A DNA stretch of 5,138 nt, taken from Methanosarcina sp. (GTDB taxonomy: Archaea; Halobacteriota; Methanosarcinia; Methanosarcinales; Methanosarcinaceae). The DNA lies in the NCBI GenBank assembly GCA_017883485.1, contig JADGNM010000218.1, positions 1-5,138 of the forward strand, in the 5' to 3' direction. Under the pieces are notes generated by a model that did not search any database, had not been told where the DNA came from, and was given only the letters and a program-made list of their open reading frames with translations. Both the position numbers and the translations under genes were made by a program. Every line of letters starts with the position of its first letter. Position 1 is the first letter of the stretch. This document shows positions 1 to 5,090 of the stretch, one piece after another.

Positions 1-88
1 TGCAAGGGAAGCAGGAATCAGTCAGTCAAAATGGACTTTAAAAGAACTACTGACATTCAGGTGGTTCAAAACACCAATCACATAACAC

Positions 89-307
89 TTGACGACCATA
101 GATTTTATAAACCTGATTATTGACCATCTCACAGCCCATGGAGCAATGGATGCTTCATTGCTTTATGAATCTCCGTTTACTGATATTACGCCGCAGGGTC
201 CAGATGGACTTTTCACTTCGGCTCAGGTGGATGAGTTGATATCAGCACTGGAACAGATAACAGCAACAGCATTTGCATCCCCGGGTTCTCAACTAATTAT
301 CGCATGA
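89..307 (+). pseudogene. hsdR: C-terminal remnant of type I restriction enzyme subunit R (HsdR)
   Basis: The 72-residue reading frame matches the extreme C-terminus of type I restriction subunits (EcoEI_R_C-type end): an IDFINLIIDHLTAHGAMDA helix, then LLYESPFTDITPQGPDGLF, then a DELISALEQI helix. In intact HsdR (about 800-1,100 residues) this end follows the nuclease and helicase domains and contacts the methylase core. Here all catalytic parts are missing. The first in-frame codon is TTG at 89, with no ribosome binding site and a TAA stop two codons upstream (83-85), so it is not a believable independent gene. Frame 1 is open from the window edge to a stop at 121-123 and reads ...NHITL at 76-90. 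Skipping one base at 91 joins it to TTIDFINL, which suggests a one-base insertion or the scar of a larger deletion. A run of seven T follows the stop. Family assignment is fairly sure; whether the rest of hsdR survives upstream cannot be seen. Confidence 0.75.
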
Positions 308-316
308 GGTTTTTTT
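308..316 (+). terminator. poly-T terminator after the hsdR remnant
   Basis: Seven consecutive T (310-316) lie directly after the TGA stop. Archaeal transcription often ends at such T-runs without a stem-loop. Placement fits the end of the hsdR transcript, but the run is short. Confidence 0.35.
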
Positions 317-399
317 AGCTTCGTCATATAGTTTTCTCGACATATGGTTATTGACAGGAAATTGTTCCCAGGTGTGAAATATAATTCTCTTTTAACTTG

Positions 400-434
400 C
401 GCTTTCACCGAAAGCGACTCAACTTCATTTTTTT
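400..434 (+). terminator. candidate hairpin plus T-run terminator
   Basis: A perfect 6-bp stem (CGCTTT 400-405 with AAAGCG 411-416, 5-nt loop) is followed 11 bases later by seven T (428-434). It could be a second termination point for read-through from the hsdR remnant. The gap between stem and T-run is larger than in a classic bacterial terminator. Confidence 0.35.
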
Positions 435-638
435 AGAAGAAAATTAGATAAATATTTTAAATTTTTAAATAATTATATAATAATATTTCCGGAAAATATT
501 GATTCGTGAAAACATCTTAATATAAACGCTATCATAACGATTTATAATTAGGTAGTTGTGCCTAAGACATGCATCATAAGAAATATGATAAATTAAAGTT
601 GGCTTCTAAACACGTTTTATCAGAGAGTTTTAAGCAAA
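435..638. other. AT-rich non-coding spacer
   Basis: This part of the 308-759 spacer is very AT-rich, especially 437-500, and has no credible reading frame. It holds a 10-bp palindrome (TTTCCGGAAA, 486-495) inside a larger near-palindrome, plus TATA-like strings near 520-547. I see no gene or RNA in it. Confidence 0.5.
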
Positions 639-651
639 TACATTATATAAG
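639..651 (+). promoter_or_regulatory. candidate archaeal TATA box for the 878-1606 gene
   Basis: TACATTATATAAG resembles an archaeal TATA box with an A-rich stretch (AAATA) just upstream where a B-recognition element would lie. Transcription would start near 670, giving a leader of about 85-90 bases up to the ATG at 760, which is probably the original start of the secreted-protein gene. Other TATA-like strings lie upstream, so the choice is uncertain. Confidence 0.4.
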
Positions 652-747
652 TATGGCAAAAAAAGATTCTTACTGGAAAGCAAGTTTACGAAAGAAGTGA
701 ATGCGTTAAATGGAAGTCTATGGATCTAATCGGAGTAAGTGAAAGAA

Positions 748-783
748 GAGGGGAATAATATGTCTAGTGTCGCGAAAATTTAA
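748..783 (+). promoter_or_regulatory. orphaned Shine-Dalgarno and start codon, now a 7-codon minicistron
   Basis: GAGGGG (748-753) stands six bases before ATG at 760, the best ribosome binding site in this part of the window. The frame now reads MSSVAKI and stops at TAA 781-783, inside the left terminal repeat of the inserted element. If that element and one copy of its TA duplication are removed, the same ATG reads MSSG and runs in frame into ATG 878 (MKSLKKY...). This is therefore most simply the original translation start of the 878-1606 gene, separated from it by the insertion. Confidence 0.6.
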
Positions 784-872
784 TTATGGAACATAACTTG
801 GGTAGCTTCTCATCAGCATAAAGGGATTCGGAGCTTATTCAGGTGATCCAAAATTAAATTTTCATGACACTA
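765..872. mobile_element. 104-bp MITE with 19-bp terminal inverted repeats, TA-flanked in a CTAG site
   Basis: The left end (767-785) is GTGTCGCGAAAATTTAATT. The reverse complement of the right end (852-870) is GTGTCATGAAAATTTAATT, identical at 17 of 19 positions, and weaker pairing continues inward (about 23 of 27). Each end abuts a TA (765-766 and 871-872), with C before the left TA and G after the right one. Removing the element therefore restores CTAG. Duplication of TA within a CTAG target is the behaviour described for IS630 of the IS630/Tc1/mariner superfamily. No transposase is encoded in 104 bp, so it would be non-autonomous. The family assignment is inferred from target and size only. 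A chance long hairpin is the alternative, but the precise TA flanks argue against it. Confidence 0.72.
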
Positions 873-877
873 GTGGG

Positions 878-1606
878 ATGAAATCTCTTAAAAAATACCT
901 TTTTGGGAAAAAATTGCGGTTAAATGTTATTGCAATTATCCTGGTGATAATGGTATTGGCACCAATGGTTGCAGCAGCAGAAAAACCAAACCCCGGTGTT
1001 GTGCCGGTGAATTCCAATTTCCATGGGAAGACTTATGGAGATTGGAGCGCAGAGTGGTGGAAATGGGTACTTTCCATACCTGCAGACCGTAATCCTTTGA
1101 ATGACACAACAGGAAAATTCACTACCGAAGCACAATCAGGAGATGTGTGGTTCCTCACTGGTAGCTGGATAGGAACTAAGGAACTCAAAATCAATGTACC
1201 TGCTGGGAAGGCAATCTTCTTCCCGATAATTAATGCAGAGTGCTCAAAAATAGAAGGTAATGGTAATACTCAAAAAGAACTGCGTGCCGCCGCTAAAGCA
1301 TTAATCGATAATGTAACAGTAAAAGAGGCAATCATTGATGGTAGAAGGTTAAACCTGGATAACTACAGGGTGGCATCGAAGCTCTTTTATTTCAGGCTCC
1401 CTGCTGAAAATAACATTCTGAATGTTACTGTGCCTCCGTACAGTAGTCCGGCAGTGTCTGATGGTTACTGGATAATGCTAAAGCCGCTTTCAGAAGGAAA
1501 ACATAAAATTTACATCTATGGTAAGGCGGAGCATGTGCCTCCGGATAACTCCGAATTCGTAACGGAAATGAACTACACACTTAATGTTATGCCTAAAAGA
1601 TGCTAA
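878..1606 (+). CDS. secreted protein of unknown function
   Basis: The 242-residue product begins with a signal peptide: a basic start (KSLKKYLFGKKLR), a hydrophobic core at about 16-33, and a likely cleavage after A34 (VAAA|EKP). It should be exported and released or held at the cell surface. The mature part has a tryptophan-rich YGDWSAEWWKWVLSIP block (53-68), then VWFLTGSW (90-97) and VPAGKAIFFPIINAEC (107-122). I recall the same order of motifs in hypothetical secreted proteins of bacteria and archaea, with no known activity. Bacterial relatives, as I remember them, carry cysteines around the GxVWFL segment; here only C122 and the penultimate C241 remain. NXT sequons at several sites would allow archaeal N-glycosylation. 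ATG 878 has no proper Shine-Dalgarno sequence because the element at 765-872 separates it from GAGGGG at 748. The coding frame itself is intact. I do not assign a function. Confidence 0.85.
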   Translation: MKSLKKYLFGKKLRLNVIAIILVIMVLAPMVAAAEKPNPGVVPVNSNFHGKTYGDWSAEWWKWVLSIPADRNPLNDTTGKFTTEAQSGDVWFLTGSWIGTKELKINVPAGKAIFFPIINAECSKIEGNGNTQKELRAAAKALIDNVTVKEAIIDGRRLNLDNYRVASKLFYFRLPAENNILNVTVPPYSSPAVSDGYWIMLKPLSEGKHKIYIYGKAEHVPPDNSEFVTEMNYTLNVMPKRC

Positions 1607-1887
1607 AATTGCAACTCGTACCAACAGAAGCGATATATCTGATGCATTCCTATTACCGGCCTTTAAGGTCGACGATAGGATACAATTTATCGGCTCAACT
1701 TAGTGAACGGCAAACTATCGATAATAGCAAAAGAGTTGAACATACTTTCCAGAAGAATCACAAGATTGTGCAGCAGCTTGCTGCACGATTTACCTGCCTT
1801 CTGCCTGAAACATTGTAGGGATATCTGCTATAAAAGTGAAAAGATATGTAGCTGGCTTGTCCGACAAAAAAAAGTCTAACTGATTTA
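1607..1887. other. non-coding spacer with small hairpin and a transposon-end-like sequence
   Basis: A 72-codon frame overlapping the preceding stop (ATG 1600) has no ribosome binding site and no recognisable content, so I treat this stretch as non-coding. It contains a perfect hairpin at 1768-1786 (GTGCAGCA, 3-nt loop, TGCTGCAC). At 1854-1869 a GGCTTGTCCGACAAAA string resembles the terminal repeat of the element at 4943-5060: ten consecutive bases, TGTCCGACAA, are identical. No partner end is nearby, so it may be a solitary remnant. Eight T-complementary A residues follow. Confidence 0.4.
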
Positions 1888-2009
1888 TGAAAAACACTTT
1901 TTCAGATCTATTTTTTATTTTTTTGGGAAGGGCCGCCAGGCAAGCTGGCGAAAGCATTAAGCCCAATCTGACTGAAAAACGGTTTCCGGGATTAAAGAAT
2001 ATCACCTGA
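1888..2009. repeat. dispersed structured repeat, copy A
   Basis: About 120 bases that align throughout with 3159-3282: TTTCAGATCTATTTTT, a T-run, GGG, then GGGCCGCCAG-CAAGCTGGCG, then an AATCTGA segment and AAAAAC. Within it, CGCCAG (1934-1939) pairs with CTGGCG (1945-1950) around a 5-nt loop, and an outer TCAGAT (1902-1907) pairs with ATCTGA (1966-1971). No coding frame is kept between the copies. It could be a miniature element or a REP-like repeat; I see no clear target-site duplication. Confidence 0.7.
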
Positions 2010-2098
2010 CTTTCGGTAAAGTCAATACTTCAAAAACAAAGGAATATGCACTTTGGTTTCACGTCTAAACTACTTAACCAATGTTAGAAGAAAAAGCG

Positions 2099-2176
2099 AA
2101 CCATGGAGAGTATGGAAAGCACGAAGAGAGGGAAAAAGGGCACGGTTCTTCTGCGTTTCCCTCGTTTTCCGCGGTT
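2099..2176. repeat. 78-bp imperfect palindrome of the ACCACGGAGA...CCGCGGTT type
   Basis: The left arm starts AACC and carries GGA/GGAAA/GAAG blocks up to about 2127; the right arm (about 2148-2176) is its imperfect reverse complement, ending TTTTCCGCGGTT. The arms face each other around the AGAGGGAAAAAGGGCACGG centre. It resembles the purine-rich ACCACGGAGAGCACGGAGA palindromes scattered through spacers of many bacteria and archaea (recognised from memory). It is non-coding and of unknown role. Confidence 0.5.
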
Positions 2177-2510
2177 ATAAAGGCTTATTGAGTTTTTTCC
2201 ACGTCCTTTGTGTTTTTCAAGCTTGAAATCCCCAAAAAATATTAACTGAAGTATTTTATCATGTACTAGAATATAGTTTCGGTTTTATAATAATTCTTTT
2301 ATATTATACAAGCGTTTATTTGTCTAAGCGTGTGTTTACACGACATTCTTAGAATGGCTGATCTCCGGCATACAACTGCATATTATCGCGACTATAAGTA
2401 TTCACGCACAGGTGTGTGCTGGTGTGTGATGGAGATGGGACATTCTACATGACCTGTTACTGGGTGGGAGACAGTATCCGTCTACCCATGATTTTAACAG
2501 GCAAGCTTCT
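2177..2510 (+). promoter_or_regulatory. sodC upstream region with candidate TATA boxes
   Basis: No gene is visible here. TATA-like strings occur at 2282-2290 (GTTTTATAA), 2297-2306 (TTTTATATTA) and 2391-2400 (ACTATAAGTA). Small palindromes lie between them: CGTGT-GTTT-ACACG (2329-2342) and CATTC-TTA-GAATG (2344-2356), either of which could be an operator. GGTGTGTG occurs twice, 10 bases apart (2411-2418 and 2421-2428), placing both on the same face of the helix. A start from the 2391 box would give a leader of roughly 125 bases. Which promoter is used cannot be decided from the sequence. Confidence 0.35.
2461..2487 (+). promoter_or_regulatory. leader hairpin upstream of sodC
   Basis: TGGGT and AGAC in the left arm pair with GTCT and ACCCA in the right arm, leaving a 3-base GGG bulge and a short loop. 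The structure ends about 60 bases before the dismutase start and would lie in the mRNA leader if one of the upstream TATA boxes is used. It matches no riboswitch class I know. Confidence 0.3.
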
Positions 2511-2548
2511 TTTAAATAAAATTTGTTATTTTTCAGGGGGATAAGCTG

Positions 2549-3094
2549 ATGAAGCTGATGAAAGCTGGATTAGTATTATTAATGATTATATCAGCAGTGC
2601 TGATGTTTGCAACTACGGTCAATGCACAGGATTCTGCGACACACAGTGCAACTGCTGTCATGAAGGACGCAAAGGGCAATATAATGGGGCTGGCTACCTT
2701 TACCCCGGATGTAAGTGGCCTGGTTCGCGTCAATGTTGTAGTGAGCGGCCTGAAGCCGGGCCTGCACGGCATTCACATCCACAATACAGGGATCTGCACC
2801 GGGCCGTCGTTCACTTCTGCCGGCGAACATTACAACCCACTGGGCAAAGAGCATGGTCTCAAAAACCTGAAAGGCCCTCATGCCGGAGATCTGCCCAACC
2901 TCAAAGTGGGCGCGGACGGCAAGGGATATATGAGTGTCACCACCAGCCTTGTGACACTGTCACCCGGGCCGACCACGTTTTTCACAGCCAACGGCACTGC
3001 ACTGGTCATCCATTCTGGCCCTGACGACCAGATGACAAACCCTGCCGGCAATAGCGGCGCACGGATTGCCTGTGGGGTCATCGAGAAAAAATAA
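2549..3094 (+). CDS. sodC: exported Cu/Zn superoxide dismutase
   Basis: The 181-residue product converts superoxide to oxygen and hydrogen peroxide outside the cytoplasm. A signal peptide spans 1-26 (hydrophobic core about 6-21, cleavage after VNA26). All family hallmarks are present: copper ligands H76, H78, H94 and H155; zinc ligands H94 (bridging), H102, H111 and D114; the disulfide pair C83 and C175; and the guiding arginine R172 in GNSGARIACGVI. The GLHGIHIHNTG and SAGEHYNPLGKEHG blocks are typical of bacterial SodC. The length is normal and no key residue is missing, so it should be active. ATG 2549 is chosen because AGGGGG (2535-2540) stands eight bases before it; ATG 2558 is too far away. 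GC is about 59% at 2701-2820, against about 43% in a sample of the upstream gene (1141-1200) and about 32% in one of the ATPase gene (3961-4020). With Cu/Zn dismutase being unusual in methanogens, this suggests acquisition from bacteria. It is monocistronic. Confidence 0.96.
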   Translation: MKLMKAGLVLLMIISAVLMFATTVNAQDSATHSATAVMKDAKGNIMGLATFTPDVSGLVRVNVVVSGLKPGLHGIHIHNTGICTGPSFTSAGEHYNPLGKEHGLKNLKGPHAGDLPNLKVGADGKGYMSVTTSLVTLSPGPTTFFTANGTALVIHSGPDDQMTNPAGNSGARIACGVIEKK

Positions 3095-3110
3095 TTTTTC
3101 TTTTTTTTTT
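3095..3110 (+). terminator. poly-T terminator of sodC
   Basis: Immediately after the TAA stop come five T, one C and ten T. This is a strong archaeal-type T-rich terminator without a stem. A second T-run at 3190-3200, inside repeat copy B, could back it up. Confidence 0.7.
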
Positions 3111-3158
3111 ATCTTCGCAGGAATCCGTGAAACTGGAATTAATCATCTCAATTTTCTT

Positions 3159-3282
3159 TGAAAATCGCTCATTTCAGATCTATTTTTCATTTTTTTTTTT
3201 GGGAGGGCCGCCAGACAAGCTGGCGGAGGCACTTAGCAAAATCTGAAAGAAAAACATTTTCATGGGCTAAGGATACCACTGA
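3159..3282. repeat. dispersed structured repeat, copy B
   Basis: Second copy of the repeat at 1888-2009, in the same orientation and about 1.27 kb away, just downstream of sodC. The inner stem is one pair longer here: CCGCCAG (3208-3214) with CTGGCGG (3220-3226), loop ACAAG. The outer arms are perfect: TTTCAGAT (3172-3179) with ATCTGAAA (3241-3248). The T-run is longer (11 T). The two copies have diverged by scattered substitutions and small indels, so they are not a recent duplication. Confidence 0.7.
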
Positions 3283-3343
3283 TTAATCACGGGACATCGA
3301 ATTAATGAGGAGCACACAAAAGCCCATATAATATAACTGAAAT

Positions 3344-3374
3344 TTTTTGTTCAACAAAAATATTCAACAAAAAA
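3344..3374 (-). terminator. T-rich termination region of the minus-strand ATPase gene
   Basis: Read on the minus strand, the region after the ATPase stop holds T-runs in two near-copies of TTTTTGTTGAA. A palindrome of 8-bp arms, TTTTTGTT and AACAAAAA around a single base (3344-3360), is symmetric and could act on both strands between the convergent genes. Confidence 0.5.
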
Positions 3375-3381
3375 GAGAAAA

Positions 3382-4689
3382 TTATTCCAGCATCCACTTC
3401 CACACAGGTTTAACCACAATTTTTTTCATTCCATCTTTACCTTCGATCTTCAGGACTTCCTCATCGTCCAGAGTTAGAATAAGCCCTTCTTCAAGCCCGT
3501 ATTCTTCCATAGCTTCCATAAGCCCGAGAATTTCTCTTTCCCTGACTGCCTGGCTTCCTAAGTGGATTGAGGCCTGAATTGCATCTGATACTTTCTGGCT
3601 GTTTTCTTCCTTAATAAGGAAATCACATTCTTTCTTATTCCGGAAATAGAATAACTGCTTTTCTCGCCTGAGCAATTCCAGAAGTACAAGATTCTCAAAT
3701 CTCAGTCCAAGGCTGTCCGGGTAATTGGGGTATACTGCCTTGAAGAAACCAGTGTCGGTTGCGTATACTTTGTGGGGGGTATCTGTTTTTTCTTTGCTGT
3801 CCGGGAGATAATTGAGTTTCGGGACTCTATAGAGTAAAAAGTTGTCTTCCAGATAGTTCAGATAGCGGTGTACAGTCTCTTCGTTCTCGACTCCGCTTAC
3901 TGTTTCCAGAGTATCGAGAGAGTTTTCGCAGGCCATATTAGAGATCAGGAATACGGCAAACTTTTTTAATGCATTTATATCCAGAATATCGTAACCTGCA
4001 GTAACTCCTTTTTGCAGAATTTCTTCAAAATATTTCTGGCAGAGTTTAACATTCCCGGTTTTAATAACATCCGGAAAGCCGCCGTTTTCAAAATATTGCA
4101 GAAACGCGCAGAGAATTTCATCGCTTAGAGAAGGTGTAATCGAGTTCGGCTTTGGTATTACAGAATATTTAATTAGCAGGTATTCTTCAAAAGAAAATGG
4201 GAAGAGCTTTAAAATCTTACTTCTGCCTGCAAGCCTGCTAGAAAGTTCCTGCTCAGTCAGGCTTGCTCTGGAAGAGGTTACAAAAATTCCTGCCCCTTGC
4301 CTGTTGAGCCTGTCAACCCAGATATCCCAACCTGGGACATTTTGAATTTCGTCGAGAAAATAGTATATTTGTCCGGAGTCATTACTTTCAGATTCTTTCT
4401 CATAAATCTCGGCTACGGTGTCTTCAATGACCTGAAAAATTTCTGATCCCTGTTCCTTAAGCCTGTTGTCTTCGAAATCAATATAGATTTTTACACCTTG
4501 CAGGTCACTGGCAATCTGCTTGAGAAGGGAAGTCTTACCTGCATGTAGAGGGCCGGATATAACTGTAATTTCATTCCCTTTTTCATTTCTTTCCTGACCG
4601 GAAAAGGATGTGCGGGGGACGAGATTTGAGGAATCCTGGAAAAAGGATTGGTGGCCAAGTAGTAGGGATTTGATTTCCGATTCTAACAT
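3382..4689 (-). CDS. AAA_14/DUF4143 family ATP-binding protein
   Basis: A stand-alone P-loop ATPase of 435 residues with the two-part build of the AAA_14-DUF4143 family, widespread in archaea and of unknown cellular role. Numbered from ATG 4689: Walker A GPLHAGKT at 46-53, Walker B YYFLDE at 109-114 within the typical LDEIQNVPGWDIWVDRL signature, TSSR at 138-141, and LAGR followed by FPFSFEEYL at about 153-171. The C-terminal half (from about 225) is the DUF4143 part. It has a helical segment and then a PD-(D/E)XK-like core with E332 (FENLVLLELLRR), D356 (ECDFLI) and Q372-A-S374, where a nuclease would have lysine. The frame extends to TTG 4738-4740 with another ATG at 4732-4734, but the TATA-like strings at 4713-4723 and 4742-4751 would place transcription starts downstream of those codons. 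The start is therefore set at ATG 4689, possibly leaderless. It is monocistronic and convergent with sodC. Confidence 0.88.
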   Translation of the reverse strand: MLESEIKSLLLGHQSFFQDSSNLVPRTSFSGQERNEKGNEITVISGPLHAGKTSLLKQIASDLQGVKIYIDFEDNRLKEQGSEIFQVIEDTVAEIYEKESESNDSGQIYYFLDEIQNVPGWDIWVDRLNRQGAGIFVTSSRASLTEQELSSRLAGRSKILKLFPFSFEEYLLIKYSVIPKPNSITPSLSDEILCAFLQYFENGGFPDVIKTGNVKLCQKYFEEILQKGVTAGYDILDINALKKFAVFLISNMACENSLDTLETVSGVENEETVHRYLNYLEDNFLLYRVPKLNYLPDSKEKTDTPHKVYATDTGFFKAVYPNYPDSLGLRFENLVLLELLRREKQLFYFRNKKECDFLIKEENSQKVSDAIQASIHLGSQAVREREILGLMEAMEEYGLEEGLILTLDDEEVLKIEGKDGMKKIVVKPVWKWMLE

Positions 4690-4712
4690 ACTATCAAAGT
4701 GCTTGTAAGTCG

Positions 4713-4723
4713 CAATATATAGT
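4713..4723 (-). promoter_or_regulatory. candidate TATA box for the ATPase gene
   Basis: On the minus strand ACTATATATTG lies about 25-30 bases before ATG 4689, the spacing expected for a leaderless archaeal transcript. A second TATA-like string, TTTAAAAATA (4742-4751), would instead give a leader of about 30 bases. Either favours the 4689 start. Confidence 0.4.
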
Positions 4724-4740
4724 ATTTCTGGCATGAACAA

Positions 4741-4919
4741 GTATTTTTAAACAGGTAGTAGACCTGGGAAGTGAAATAAAAAAGAAAATTATCCTGCGCT
4801 TGTATAAGGTTACACTTTTGGGTAATGAAAAAGCTTGGCCCCTGCGTAAATCAATCGTGTTAATCAAATATTAGCAAAGTAAAGCTGGAATAAATAGATA
4901 GAAACGTATAAATCAAATT
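4741..4919. other. non-coding spacer upstream of the ATPase gene
   Basis: AT-rich sequence with no reading frame worth reporting. Apart from the TATA-like string at 4742-4751 and a weak 5-bp inverted repeat (CAGGT 4752-4756, ACCTG 4762-4766), I see nothing in it. Confidence 0.5.
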
Positions 4920-5090
4920 GCGGGCGGCCACCCCAACCTAAACAGGCTGTCCGACAATTCAATTTTAGAGTAAAAATGTGACAAAGAGAAAGCATTTAAA
5001 GCCTTTAAATCGAAAAAGAAGGAATTCATTTATTACTGCCAGTAATTGTCGGACAGCCTGTAAAGGATGGGGTATGCAAGGGCCGCCCGC
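4920..5090. repeat. REP-like hairpin repeat split by a miniature element
   Basis: The outer arms GCGGGCGGCC (4920-4929) and GGCCGCCCGC (5081-5090) are perfect reverse complements. Inside them, ACCCCAACC (4930-4938) pairs with GGATGGGGT (5065-5073) at 8 of 9 positions. If the element at 4943-5060 and one TAAA copy are removed, these arms close a single GC-rich hairpin with TAAA as a four-base loop and a 7-base bulge (5074-5080). It is non-coding and resembles a REP-type palindrome. Confidence 0.65.
4943..5060. mobile_element. 118-bp MITE with perfect 17-bp inverted ends and TAAA duplication
   Basis: The left end CAGGCTGTCCGACAATT (4943-4959) is the exact reverse complement of the right end at 5044-5060. 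TAAA stands directly outside both ends (4939-4942 and 5061-5064), as a 4-bp target duplication would. The 84-base interior is AT-rich and non-coding, with a small palindrome TTTAAAGCCTTTAAA (4996-5010). It needs a transposase from elsewhere. I cannot name the parent insertion sequence from the ends alone. Confidence 0.72.

Noticed and set aside
653..700. 15-residue frame MAKKDSYWKASLRKK
   Set aside because: It begins only a few bases after the best TATA box, upstream of the expected transcript start, and has no ribosome binding site.
1600..1818. 72-codon frame overlapping the end of the secreted-protein gene
   Set aside because: It has no ribosome binding site, no recognised motif, and contains the hairpin at 1768-1786. 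Nothing supports it over chance.
2533..3081. Minus-strand frames opposite sodC
   Set aside because: They are mirror frames of a GC-rich gene whose + strand product has every catalytic residue of the family.
1888..3282. Composite transposon carrying sodC between repeats A and B
   Set aside because: The repeats are diverged, no transposase is present and no flanking target duplication is visible. I keep only the weaker statement that the gene lies between them.
3347..3577. Plus-strand frame opposite the 3' end of the ATPase gene
   Set aside because: Serine/proline-rich low-complexity translation, a shadow of the minus-strand gene.
4690..4740. Longer ATPase start at TTG 4740 or ATG 4734
   Set aside because: Both candidate TATA boxes would place the transcript start downstream of these codons, and family similarity begins near MLESEIKSLLL.
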